A stretch of 64,000 bases of DNA from Eopsaltria australis (taxonomy: Eukaryota; Chordata; Aves; Passeriformes; Petroicidae), in contig JAVTVJ010000072.1 of NCBI GenBank assembly GCA_034509425.1, positions 5,298,501-5,362,500 on the forward strand. Reading direction: 5' to 3'. Made by a program: the position numbers and the translations under genes. Below the pieces are notes generated by a model. That model made no database searches and had not been told where the DNA came from. It saw nothing but the letters and a program-made list of their open reading frames with translations. How positions within the stretch are numbered: the first letter of the stretch is position 1; each line of letters begins with the position of its first letter. Positions 1 through 11,577 of this stretch are shown here, one piece after another.

Positions 1-3000
1 AGGTCTGGAAAGGTATCTTGTGAGTTCTAATAGGCTTTAATAACACACAATAATGACAATAGACTTTATCATGTTTATTTACAGTGACTCTTGATAGCAA
101 TGAGCAGATGATTTGTTTCCAGAGGGGTCAATGACTAAAGGTATGGTTTCTGAAGCCTGAGGATACCTCAGAAACACCTGTACAGCACGTTGTGTTCCCT
201 GAAATGATAGGTGCTGTTCAGATTTCAGTGTGGTTGTCCTTTCTTAATCTCATATCAACAATCACCTTCAATAAAAGTTTACTGCTTAGCAACACTGATT
301 TATGAACTCTCCTGTGGCAACTTGCACTGTCAACTAAGATGTAGATTCAAGGTGCATTTGCACTGTATTGCTGAGCAAAGATATCCCAGATTGTGCTCTA
401 TTTTTATACCCACAGGCTTTTAACCTCACTACCACTTACTGGGAATCACTCTCTAGAGGCCTGAAGACCATAGATTAGTGCTCCTTGCAGTAAAGTGCTT
501 GCCATATTCATGCAAAAGATGGAATAGTTTTGAAAGAATCAAGAGAAAAATAACATATATCATTAATGAAATTCTGATTCTGTGCTGGTCAATTCCTAAG
601 TTGTATAATATGCTTAGAAACCAGGGGGCAATTCAGTGGAAAACCATGAAGATTACTATAGAATATTGTTCCTACCAATACCTATTTCAACTAGAAACAG
701 CCTTAAAACAGTGTCCATCTGAGGTGCAGATGGGGAAGAGTTGCGTAGCATGATTATCCACTTAAATAAGTACACACATGGTGATTACTACCACCTGTAA
801 CTGTGAGCTGACAGATCATCATTCCTCATTCAGAGACAACACTCTAGGAATATGCCACTGAAGGTCATTTCACCCATTCACCCTGACACAAACAGATCCC
901 ACAAAAACAGGTGGGCAATGGTCATCGAGGGAGAATTTGCAGTATTACACCTATGCTACTCCACCTACCTCCACTCATCTGTCTGCAAATGGTGACAAGA
1001 TCTCAGAAAACTTCAGAAAACCTTAACATACCAAAGAAAGGACACAGACAAAAAGTTAAAGGCTCTGACCAGAGTAAAAAGGAATCTTGGCTCAGTTCCA
1101 AAGCACCCCTTGGACCCAAAAGGCTTCTCAAAATATTAGAAACATGTTTTTCTAGGCAGAAATTTAATTAATCAGTAGCAACTACCCCAATATCTTTACA
1201 GGATGCAGGCTAGAAGGTATCTGTGCTTCTGGTTAATTTCTTCAGCTACAAGGACCCAGGCACACAAAACACAGCAGCAGAACTACAAAAGCCATTTATT
1301 TTCCAGCTGCACTGAGCTTTCCTAAAAGGGGAGCGCCTCTGTGCTTCCTCTCAAGTTCAAGTTCAGCCCCTGGAGAAGCACTTGTGCTCTTACCATGGCT
1401 GACCTTACATCAGATTCCCTGGGGCAGAGAGGGGAAGCCTGTATCCAAGTCCAGTGCCCACTGTTCCCTATATATTCAAAAGTCCACATCTGCTGACATA
1501 CTGGAAGATAAACAGTAAGACAACTTAATTTGGATTGCCTGATCTATTTCTAAATCTACAGTTATTCTATAAATTTTAACTGCAGAAAACTACATGCCAT
1601 AGAAGAAGCCAGTACCTAAACTATAGGGTTGATAAGCTTTTCATCAGAGCTAGAGAAAAATCCCCTAAAAGATCTAACAATGCATTTTTGTGAGATACAT
1701 TTTATATTCACTCACAGAGAAAAAGAATCAGGAATGCCAGGACATTCCTTACCCTCCCTAATCATCTTAATTAGCATTTATAATTCGGTCTTTCTACATG
1801 CTCCGTCACACAGCAAGAAATCACATACAGCAGTATATTAAATGATGGTTAATGACACAAAAATGCAGTGTCAATGAGATAAAGAAATATCCAACTTCAA
1901 CACAACAGTCTAAACTGTGGTCAGACCCTGTACTTCTGGGATACCACATGTGCTTTTATCAGAAAATCTCACAGCTTCAGCTGACTTTCTGTGTATTTTT
2001 CTGGTGCTGATTTGCTTAATTAAATTTCTTATTAGAACCACAAGTATTTTGCTTTCACTTTTATGATTTTATCTTCTTATGAAATGACACAGGAATGAAG
2101 TACTTCTTGGTTTAAACTAAAATTCAAGTATTTTGGTTTATTAAAAGCAAATCATAAATTTAAGTAAGAAACCTTACTCCAATTCTACTGTGGAGGTGAG
2201 AGACCTACATTAATATAGAAACCAGAATGTCTGACTGAAAAGAATACTGCAGATGTTAGCACAGATAAATATACTTACAACACCAAACAGCTGATTAGGA
2301 GGACTCTGAAGTGTGATCCTGATTTATCAAGTAAAAGCAGAAGTGTTTTGATGATTTTTATATGCCAGCAAACCCCATTTTTTTTGTTAGTTTCCATTTA
2401 AAATTCTGTTTAATATATCCTGTAGGCATATGCATTACTTAATGGATTTTAAATCTCTCAAAACCAAAAAGGATACAGGCCTCATGCAGTGCAAACTAGA
2501 ACACATTATGAAGAAAATCTTGATAAATCAGGCATGTCAACACACCCAGACAGTATCAAATGAGAGAGGAAGCAGCCAAATACCCTCCCTCTTTATCAAA
2601 CACATTGAAATCAGGGATGATTATTGTGGGCATTTTACTGATGTGTGGCATTGGCTCAGGACACAGGAAACAGGCAGGAGTCAAGACCATTTTGGACTTT
2701 ACAGAGTAAAACCAAGACCTTCCGGATGGCAGACTGGAAGCCACAGGAATGACGTTACACGTTATCCATGAAAAACATCACTGAGAGACTGAAGGCATCT
2801 GCTGCTTAAGAGCTTTAAATGCTGCTCAGAGATAACTCAAGGCAAACAGGCTTGAGGCTGCTCTGTAAGTACTGATGGGGCTTCACAGCAGTGATTGCTA
2901 GATCTTGTTGACATGCCTGAGCCAGCTGCACACTCAGCTGGGCCTACAAAACTCACGCAGGAAGAAACAGAATATAGCAGACTACCCTATAACATGAACT

Positions 3001-5179
3001 GCCCTAGTTATGCTAGAAGTGGCAAGAGGCACAAATACTTCAAACGCAAGCAACAAAAATTGGTGATTCACAGCTGGTCTTTTAACCAAGAGAAAAAACT
3101 TCCATCTCCTTGTCCAAAACAAAGAAACAGCAGCATTAATAATGTCCAATTTCCTCCAGGTTCTTTGTCTTGTCTGAACTGCTTTTCATATCAAAAAGGA
3201 TGACAAGTTTCACAAGCTCTTTTCAGTACTGGAGCACTTAATGACTGTCTTCAACTCTGGACCTTATTCTAAATATTTTTCAAGAAAATACAGGCAAAGA
3301 ACACCATGAAATAAACTTCATCTTACATCTAGCATTGCATGGCCACACAAGCTGTTGGCAGACTCTGCTGTAATAAGGGTGTCTGTCCCACCTGAAAGCC
3401 CCCACTTGGCAACAATGAATGAAAACAAGAGTTTGCAAGTGATCGACTAGTTTCCTCCTCACAATTCATGAAAACCAGAACAAAGATATCCTGGACTCAG
3501 TGAAGTCAGTAGAACTTTTGCCTGCAACTTCTGATGTTGCAGAAAGACAAGTTTTCATTCTGGCAGAACCTCAGCAGAGATCAGTTTCAATTCTGTGCTG
3601 ACAGCCCCACTTACTGGCTCCTGCAGTGAGAAAGCAACTTTCAGGTACCAGTAGAATGTGGAGCATCACCAGCATGGCACCTGAAGAAGCGTTGGGAAGT
3701 GGAGAGTGACTGCATTGCACTGTCCTGGGCATCCAAACAGCTGTCTTTTATCTGTGCAAAGGCACAGTTCTTATTACATCTCACAGAAAACTAGAAGACT
3801 ACTAATGTGCTGAAAGAAAAAAGGGAGGTAGGGAGGAAAAAAAAAATCATTTAAAAAAGCAAGCAAGGCTATCTTCATGTATCACCACCCTGACTTTTTG
3901 CCATTTCCGATTCTGAAGTGAGTCAGAGAGGTCAAGGAAATCTGAGGGCACTAGATAAAGTCAGACCTGCCACACCACGACTTCTCTGGTCACCTCCTCT
4001 GAAATAGGAAGGCCAGTGGCATAGTGATAATTGGTGAAATGACCAGCATAGAGAGAGCACTCCCCGAGCCAGGGCCTAACAGTTGCTCACTTGACACATG
4101 TTGGCACTGTGCTTCCCAAAGAGAGATGAGAACACTCAACTGCTAGCAAGCAGACCCAGTATCCCCTCTCTTGTTTATCTGACTTCCCAGACAGGAAAAT
4201 CCTGCATGCCATATTCTTCCAAATAATTCTCTTCTGAGCCCAACATAAACTGCAAAGCAACAAGCAAAGAAAAAGGCAGGAGAAACACAGAGTTACTTAC
4301 ACCGACCAAAACAAAAGTGGAAGGAACTTGTCTTCCTTGTGTTCTAATTCTAGCCCTGAAGAAACAACAGCGGTGCAATCCAAGTTATTCCTCAAGCTCA
4401 CCTGACCCCTGTACTTCACGATAAATGCTGCTGAATTAGCATGGGCTACTCATAACAGCGTGGGAAGGAAGGGTGCACTCCGGCCAGGAACACAAAAGCA
4501 CTTCCACAGCCACAGCTGCTGCACATCATAACTGACAAAAGCACAGGCCTGCTTCCACCCTCACATGACATACAGCATGTAAAGGCTGCTCCCCCCCTTA
4601 CCAAAATGGTATCATGCATATACATCTGGTGTAGAAAGAACATTTCCAGGCTATATGCCATCATTTGTGCTTCTGAGCAAGTAATATATGAGAAGTAGGA
4701 CTAAATAGTATACAATATATACTCACTGTTTAGATTCAGCTGCTTCTGTACAGCATTGCTTTACCTTTCATCAACTTCCTCTACAACCCCATGAATAAAG
4801 AAATTATTATGGACATCTACTGACACAGGCACAAGCAGATCTGGTTGATCACTCCTTGTTGCTCTACAAAAGGCTGCCACCAAACGTTGACTTCAAAGCA
4901 AGTACATTTCCAACTCAGACTGCAGTTGCCCCAAGCCTCCTAGCAAGCTAAATTCAATCTCACAGCATCTGGGAACAGGATTGGCCAGCAAAAGATTAAT
5001 GTATTTAGGAAACTGCTTGACCAAACATTTTTTTCCCCACCCTGAGTAAGGGGTGACAAAATTATATGACAGAAATATTACCATGCAATCATGGAAGACA
5101 TGAGAGATCCATAACCATCTGTGTATCATCACTGCCCATGTTCAGAGCCAGAGAAACAGACATGGAGGCATTTGCACAC
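1..5179. other. AT-rich non-coding sequence
   Basis: This stretch has stop codons in all frames at the density expected for AT-rich DNA, and the longest open frames (up to about 113 codons) do not resemble any protein family I know. No CR1 3' end, tRNA or long tandem repeat was recognised. It could be intergenic or a long intron; if the minus-strand promoter in the CpG island near 33 kb is real, this would lie downstream of it. Confidence 0.6.
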
Positions 5180-5420
5180 AATGGTTTTAAGCTGTGCCAA
5201 GCGAAATTCAGGCCAGACATTAGAAAAAAAAATCTTCACAGAAAGAGTGGTTAGGTATTGGAATGGGCTGCCCAGGGAGGTGGTGGAGTCACCGTCCCTC
5301 GAAGTGTGTAAAAAAAGACTGGATGGTGCACTCAGTGCCGTGGTTTAGTTGATAAGGTGGTGTCAGGTCATAGGTTGGACTTGATCTCCAAGGACTTTTC
5401 CAACCTAGTTGTGTGATTCT
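5180..5420 (+). mobile_element. CR1 LINE 3' fragment (5'-truncated)
   Basis: This is a plus-strand CR1 retrotransposon tail. Translation of about 5210-5348 gives the C-terminal tract of CR1 ORF2, recognisable by the [16 protein letters not shown] core followed by a short RLDGAL segment. It is followed by the 3' UTR wording typical of CR1 (a GGTTGGACTTGAT-like run) and ends near GTGTGATTCTGATG, matching the family's 3' octamer-type end. The reverse transcriptase and endonuclease domains are absent, as is usual for 5'-truncated CR1 copies, so it is a dead copy. The 5' boundary is approximate. Confidence 0.9.
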
Positions 5421-8400
5421 GATGGTGTCATTTCTTGGCTATAATGTAAATATCACATCCTCACAAGATGCACTAGATTTGACAGAGCAGTTGGTCTGCT
5501 AGGTCCAGAAGCACAGTAACAGAGTACACGGAAGGTTTTGCCTGGCCTGTGTCAAAACCCATGTTCCCTAAAATCAAAAATCACATATTCTTTGTGCTTC
5601 TTATGAAGCAGCAAATGAATGCCCAAAGCAGATGCCTCCTGACATATGCCTGACATGAGCAGCAACACAAAAAGTTCACCCCAAGTGAATCAAACACTTC
5701 CATGTATTCATGCCATGCACTATGAGGCATTAGCAAAAGTACTTTTTTGCATGCAGTCCCTTTTCCCTGTTAATATCCAAAGACTTATTAATGCATCAAC
5801 CTTATTCCAATTATCCTGACCATGCTGCTGTTAAAAGCAAGCTATGCTTTATCACAGATGTTCTTGACCACAGGATTAGGTCCAGAGAGACAGGGCAGGA
5901 AGACTGAGAATTTCATTTCACCACCGCTTCTTCTCTCAAGGCAAATAATGACTTAAAAGTTTAATCTTTGACTGAATACCTGGCATGTTGATAATCTTGG
6001 CAAATGACAGCTAAATTAAACATATATTAATGGTGTCACGTAACAAGTCTAACCGCTTATTTTTAAACTTGGAAGAGTCTGAACAATTGAAAATATCTGG
6101 GTTGGGCTTACAAATTCCACACACCCTCTTTGTGCACTCAGTCTGCATAGCTGGTAGAAGTAGGTGGCACTGAAAAGATGAAAAGAAATCTGAAGATTCA
6201 GAAGAAATTTGAAACAGAAAGGAAAAAAAAGCCAAAGAAGAAAAAGAAAAAACTTTTATACTAGTGATATTAATGAGAAATTAGAATGTAGCATAATATT
6301 GCTTTTCATTCCTGCTGCAGAGCAGGATGGGACAGGCTTAAGATGGAAAAAATCCTCTATGTATGATATTAATATTGAAGAATTAGTGCTAGCATGAATA
6401 GAAAAAAAACACATAATAAAAATTAAATAGCCTAACCCTAACCTCACTTAGCAGTTTCTCCCTTGAATCAGCAAACTTACACCCACAAAGAACCGCTGTC
6501 AAGTAGACAAGTAATGTGTTTTTGCATTTTCATTAAGTGTATATACAAAAGGAAATTTCCGTCATCAGAAACATCTTCATTGTTGAAAGAAGAAACAAGT
6601 GATGTTAAAAGAAGTCTTGTTCTGATTTCATTGGTGTTAACAAGTAACTTTCAAAAGTAATTATTTCTATCACTTTGCAATCTCTTCTTCAGCTAGACTG
6701 AAGAAAAGCCACAGACATACAGAGTCCAAACACAGCTATATACTTCCAAGTATTTTCCTAGATAGTCTCTTGATATAAACTGGGGAACGGGGGAGGGAGA
6801 TGTGGCAAGGGAAAGACTATTTAAAGGACAGGTACACAGGTTTGCACCACATCTAACAAGAAAGGTGGATGTTCCTCTCAGTGCCCAACTGGCAGCAGCC
6901 AGCTGGGCTCATCCTACTCCTGCAGAGGGGCTCAGCTGTGCTGTGGAGCCAGCTGGAAAGGCTGTGTCACCCCTCACTGGGGCTGCCCCAGCACCCTGCC
7001 AGGGATGCACAACACAGTTAAAAATCAACAACACCGACAAAGGTGAAGATGTGGAGAAAAAGTGCAACTTCACATTTGTCTTCTCCAGCTCAGGAACACT
7101 GCCTGGGAATCCACAGCTGAGGCACAAGCAGTGGCTGTGGGACAGTAAGATTCCATTCATTCCTCTGCTGCAGACAGATCTCTCCTCAACCCAGACAGAT
7201 CCCTCCATCTCTTCAAGCTCATCCAGTTTGTCCTCCTCTGGAAATACATGTACTACAGCAAAATGCTCACACATCGTGGAAGAGGAGAGGTGTCTTGATA
7301 ATGTGTCCTGGGCTGCCTGAGTCCCTAAAAGTGACTTAAGCACCGGGCTGAGTGCAAGAAGCCTTGTGTGAGAAAATACAGCCTCTACTAAAGAAGAACA
7401 CCAACCAACAAGGTGTGGAAGCCTACATCAGCAGATCTCATTAAACCCCAGGTTCATGCCAGACTCAAAAAGGCTACGCAATAACAACAATGCAAAACTC
7501 CCTGGCCAATAAGCCTCTCCCCACCCTGAGCCCCCCAAGCCACCTTCACGCCATGACAAACAGAGAATGTGCCTTATGAAACTACACAAGAAAACCACGA
7601 AGGCCAATGAGAAGCTTCACCTGCAGCATGGAGGTGGCAGAATTCCTTGTTATAAGGCCAGCAACACGGGATCACGTGCTGCCTCTGCTTTTGGCAAAAG
7701 GGCTTCAGTCTTACCTCTGTCCTGCAGCTTTGGCTCACTGTACACCAGGAGAAACTTCAATCAAACTTTGAAAGTCTACCATTTAAACAAGCTAGACCTC
7801 TTCTTTAATTAAAATGAACTCACAAAAATTCCATGAATACAAAGATAAAATAAACCACACAAGCATCCAGTAAAATCAAGTATTTAAAGAAATAAACAGC
7901 AGTTTCTTAAATCCAGCTCAGGGAATTCTCCTTCAATGTCAAATGCTCAAGCAAATCAACTGCAGCTTCCTCTTACAGTATCAGAGCACAGGGATGCAGC
8001 AACACATATGGATGGTGGCAGACAAGCTCTGTGTACTGTCTGAAACACAAAACCCCATCCCTGCATTTTTACTTCAGGTTTTCAATCGCCTTGTTACTCA
8101 ATACTTGCCAGTAAGCCAAGGATTGCAATCATTAAAACACTAACTTCTCACACAGGTTACACTAGCAGCAATGGACTTAAAAACAAAGAGCCAAATTAGT
8201 CAAATTCTAATAGTCCCAGTAAACGTACAACTTTCAAAAACATAACACTTTTGGAAAAAAGCAAGTAAAAGCAACTCATGTCACAGATATATATGTCACT
8301 GTTAGTAAGGCATCTGCACTGTTGCAGAATTTCTTCTGCTCACACCTTCACACCCTTTTTTGAGTCCCAAGAGAACTGCAGTGGTGTGAAAACAACTTTT

Positions 8401-8502
8401 GAGTTCAAGAGCTTTCCGGTCATTTGCTGTGGCTACCTGTTGGTAAAATGGGTGTGTAAAATGTCATCAAGGAATATGTATCTATCTGAATGACTCACAT
8501 CA
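5421..8502. other. Non-coding sequence, locally GC-richer near 6.8-7.6 kb
   Basis: No gene was recognised. A moderately GC-rich patch at about 6850-7560 keeps open frames on both strands (172 codons plus, 144 codons minus). They overlap antisense to each other and show serine runs but no family resemblance, so I read them as chance. The patch could be an old unrecognised repeat. Confidence 0.55.
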
Positions 8503-9195
8503 AGAAACAGAGTGGTTCAGAGCCGCAAGGAACCTTAAAGATAGTCTTCTTGTCATCTGCCGTGACTACAGGAAGAGGACAAGAGATTGGCCTTAAGATG
8601 AGACAGGAGAGATTAAATTAAATATTCACTGTTAAGGTGGTCAGGCATTGGAATAGGTTGCCCAGGGAGGCGGTGGATTCACCATCCCTGCAGGTGTTCA
8701 AGAGGTGTCTGGATCTGGCACTGGCTGATGTGGTTTAGGGGTTACAGTGATAGGGCTGGGTGGACAGCTGGGCTGGCTGAGCTTGAAGGTGTCTTCCAAA
8801 CCTGATGATTCTGTGATTCTTCCAGCCCTCCTCCCATGGGCAGGGACACCTTCCACTAAATCAGGCTGCTCAGAGCTCCATCCAGCCTTGCCTTGAACAC
8901 TTTCAGGAACGGGGCATTTCTAACTTCTTTGGGCAACTTGTTCCAGTGCCTCACCAGCCCTACAGAATTTTTCCTAATATCCAATCTAAACCTACTCTCT
9001 TTCAGTTTGAAGCCGTTCCTCCGTGTACTATGTCTACATGCCGTTGTAAAAAATCCTTCTCCAGAACTCCTGTAAACCCGCTTTAGGTATTGAGAGTGCT
9101 ACAAGATCTCCCTGGAGCCATCTCTTCCCTAGGCTGAGCAACCCCAACTCTCTGCCAGGTTTTCACAGGGAAGGTGCTCCAGCCTTCTTTAATGC
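8503..9195 (-). mobile_element. CR1 LINE fragment, minus strand, interrupted by a second CR1
   Basis: Reverse-complement CR1 wording is seen in two pieces. About 8503-8549 matches the start of a reversed 3' end (AGTGGTTCAGAG, then AAGGAACCTTAAAGAT). About 8821-9195 continues with the reversed 3' UTR and ORF2 end (CAGGGACACCTTCCACTA, GGGCAACTTGTTCCAGTGCC, and GGCTGAGCAACCCCAACTC). The pieces would be contiguous if 8550-8820 were absent, so this is the older copy. It lacks the upstream reverse transcriptase region and carries many substitutions. Boundaries are good to within about 10-20 bp. Confidence 0.85.
8550..8820 (+). mobile_element. CR1 LINE 3' fragment nested inside another CR1
   Basis: Plus-strand CR1 tail. 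It contains the conserved GTGACTACAGGAAGAGGAC start of the C-terminal region, the ATTGGAATAGGTTGCCCAGG core (the W-N-x-L-P-x-E region of ORF2), and ends in GATTCTGTGATTCT, a very typical CR1 3' terminus. Immediately after it the interrupted minus-strand CR1 resumes. Being the inserted element, it is the younger of the two. Confidence 0.88.
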
Positions 9196-9280
9196 TCAGT
9201 ATACAGCATCGCTTCTGTTTTCAAATCTTTCAAACCTGTTATGTTTGTCTTGGGAGGGAAGAAAAGCGGAGTGGGAGGGG

Positions 9281-9309
<29 letters not shown>
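9281..9309 (+). repeat. Poly(A) tract, 29 A
   Basis: An uninterrupted run of 29 A, preceded by a purine-rich GAAAAGCGGAGTGGGAGGGG stretch. It lies between the end of the minus-strand CR1 and a CpG-rich block. CR1 does not normally leave a poly(A) tail, so this is either a simple-sequence expansion or the tail of an unrecognised retroposed sequence. Confidence 0.95.
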
Positions 9310-9311
<2 letters not shown>

Positions 9312-9389
9312 TACTTTTTCATATCGATACCAAACGTTTGTTTGCCGACAGCGGTATTTTTAAGGAATGAACAAGGCAGGGTGTTTGCC

Positions 9390-9545
9390 CGCAGTGCTCA
9401 GTAAGGGCGCAGAGGGGCAGAGAGGCGCGGGCGCCGCCCGGGGGAGCTCTGCTGCCTGCGGCTGCCGGAGGGAGCCTCCCTCCCTTCCCTCTCCCTCCTC
9501 CCTTCCTCAACCTGAGCCCAGCCCGAGCTGCAGCACCCCCGCGCT
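9390..9545. promoter_or_regulatory. Short CpG-rich block
   Basis: A segment of about 150 bp that is sharply richer in GC and CpG than its surroundings, including GAGGCGCGGGCGCCGCCCG. It is too short for a standard CpG island. It could be an alternative promoter, an unmethylated enhancer or a remnant of a larger island. No start codon with a supported donor was identified. Confidence 0.4.
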
Positions 9546-9589
9546 ATTCCGGCATGTCAGAGGGGACGCTCCGACTACTTTTTTAAGTA

Positions 9590-9880
9590 GTGCTTTTAAA
9601 CACTATTTTTAGCTCTTGCCTTTTTATTGTTCACGATGGAAAACAAATACAGGAGCCAAAAGAGAAATCCCCTTCCCTCTGGCAGAACTGCGCTAATTAC
9701 ACAATCATTAGAGAAAGAACTTAATCGAATCACAAAAGGCGTCTGGGCTAACTGTGGGCCTGGGGGAACAACTGTCTGGCTGATTTTGTAACAATCCGTA
9801 GAGAAATAAAACTGATAAATGTTTAATTCCCTTGGTTTGTGAATCAGCATTGTCCATTACATTAATGGGGTAACTCTTCC
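9590..9880. other. Possible conserved non-coding element next to the CpG-rich block
   Basis: This sequence has several homeodomain-type cores (CTAATTACAC, AATCATTAG, ACATTAATGG) and a SOX-like AACAATCC, with no coding potential. It follows directly on the CpG-rich block. The composition resembles vertebrate developmental enhancers, but conservation cannot be assessed from one sequence, so this is inference. Confidence 0.25.
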
Positions 9881-11382
9881 TTAACCACTGAAATAACCTG
9901 CTTCCAAGATGTCTTTAACATACGTATCCTATTACCAAAGTGTATTTCTCAGCATTATCTGTGTGGCAAACAATCAGTGAAATTGAGAACTTTTATATTT
10001 TTCTATTAAAAAAACATTCACACAAGATTTATGAAAGAAAACCATGCACAAGGCATGGAGATTTTAAACTCTTTTCACTTACACCAACAGAGCTAAAACT
10101 GTCTAAAAATGTAAGCAAATACGTATTACAAATACTTACAGTGTTTTATTTTAAGCTAGAAAATGGAAACGAGTAGATGATTTCTCATGATCATTTCCTG
10201 AGTTTTACAGTAAATCCAAGCAACAACAGCAGCAATGTTACCCTTATAAAATCTAGCCTGGGACAGAATAGTAGCACATGAATTGCATCATCAGGGTGGA
10301 AGACATCAGGAGAAAAAGAAAGAATGTGAAAGCCATATTTGTACAAACTGGAAAAAAAGAAAAAATTAACTTGCAGAAATAAACAAAAGGAAACAGGAGA
10401 TGTATCTTAGCAGATGTTGGTAAGAAGGTATGCCTAAAAATTGGTGTACTACAAAGCTAAAGCACTGAAAAAAGGATGAAAAAGCCTAAATCCAGTTGGG
10501 AAACAAGGAAGAGGATAAACACCCTTTCTCTGAAAAAGGCCATTATTTTACACTATCCACTGCTCCTGAACCACTCCCATCACACTTTACTTCTATGAAT
10601 TACTTGTGTCGTAATAAAGAGTCACATTTTATATTTTCAGCAAAATTCATGACCATTAATTACACTCAAGGAAGTTGTTTACAAGTTGAGAAGAGCAGGG
10701 AGCAAATGCCTCCTCCCTCCAAAAAGAAACAGCAGGGCTGCCAGAAGAATTGGGTATATGAAGTACTAGATTTGCGTTTTTGTACACGTAGAGGGATTAA
10801 GAGTTGGGGTTTTCTGAACCTAACCTACAGATACTTTCACTGGTTAATACTGAGAAATCTGTCATTCTGTAACTCAGCCCTCAGTTTAAAACAGCTCACT
10901 TATGGTTTTAATTATTTTTTAAGAATGGCAGTGACACTCTACCCAGACTTATCCAAAGGCTGTCTAAAGGGCCATGCCTTCCAGCTGAAAAGGGTCTGCA
11001 GAGAAATCTAGTACTGCCAGATACCCAGTGTATCTGTTCTTTTTTTTCCAGTAATCTGTTGAAAGCTAATCTTCATTGAAAGCTAATCTTCAGTATCACA
11101 AGTAAGCCATTGTCTGAAAAAAAAAGAAACCACTGTCTCTACTCCTGTTGCATATACAATAAATATTCTACAGTACCCCATTTTGGAGAAAGAAAGAAAA
11201 GCGGAAGCAGTTTTTTTGCAGTCACTATAATGGGATTATGCACCATGTTGCAGAAAATAATAAATTGATGAATTAAAACCAGATGCCTTTGGCATATTCA
11301 ACTTCCTGACAGAAAAATGCCAACTATTACATCAATCATTCTACAGTTTGATCCAGAGATCCCAAAGTAGTGGCTGTTTTCC
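9881..11382. other. AT-rich non-coding sequence
   Basis: No recognised gene. One open frame of 171 codons (10496-11011, plus) has no domain or family signature, and a single open frame of that size is not surprising in 64 kb of six-frame sequence. A 17-bp near-perfect tandem duplication (GAAAGCTAATCTTCA repeated) sits at about 11061-11093. Confidence 0.55.
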
Positions 11383-11577
11383 TCACATCAATTTTTGCTC
11401 ACATCAATTTGAATTAAGCTGCTGTTTGGAGTGATTTCACACAAACCCCTTCCTAGGCAGATCACATGGTGTACTGTATCTATCTGAAACTGAAAATACT
11501 TTTATAGAGTAAGTGTCATAAATATACAACTTCATATACGTTGTTTTAGAAATGAAACATTTTCGTCACATCAATTT
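11383..11577. repeat. Three identical 12-mers bounding the left inverted-repeat arm
   Basis: The 12-mer TCACATCAATTT occurs exactly at 11383-11394, 11399-11410 and 11566-11577. The first two are offset by 16 bp. The second and third flank the 155-bp segment 11411-11565, which is the left arm of the inverted repeat. That geometry resembles a target-site duplication around an inserted unit, although the third copy complicates the picture. The identity is read directly from sequence; the insertion interpretation is inference. Confidence 0.75.
11408..11556 (+). repeat. Left arm of 149-bp inverted repeat
   Basis: This arm pairs with the reverse complement of 13097-13245 without gaps. My manual count is about 19 mismatches in 149 positions, roughly 87 percent identity. 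Fully identical runs include TTTGGAGTGATTTCACACAA and a longer run across AGTGTCATAAATATACAACT. I do not recognise the family. It could be a short non-autonomous element present twice in opposite orientation, or terminal inverted repeats of a degraded DNA transposon. No similar copy was noticed elsewhere in the window. Confidence 0.92.

Noticed and set aside
6430..6446. CCTAACCCTAACC, resembling telomeric repeat
   Set aside because: Only about two units, so not an interstitial telomeric array.
6802..7343. Overlapping antisense open frames of 172 and 144 codons
   Set aside because: They occupy the same bases on opposite strands, are locally GC-rich and have no family resemblance.
10496..11011. 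A 171-codon plus-strand open frame in AT-rich DNA
   Set aside because: About one frame this long is expected by chance in 64 kb on six frames. No motif or codon pattern supports coding.
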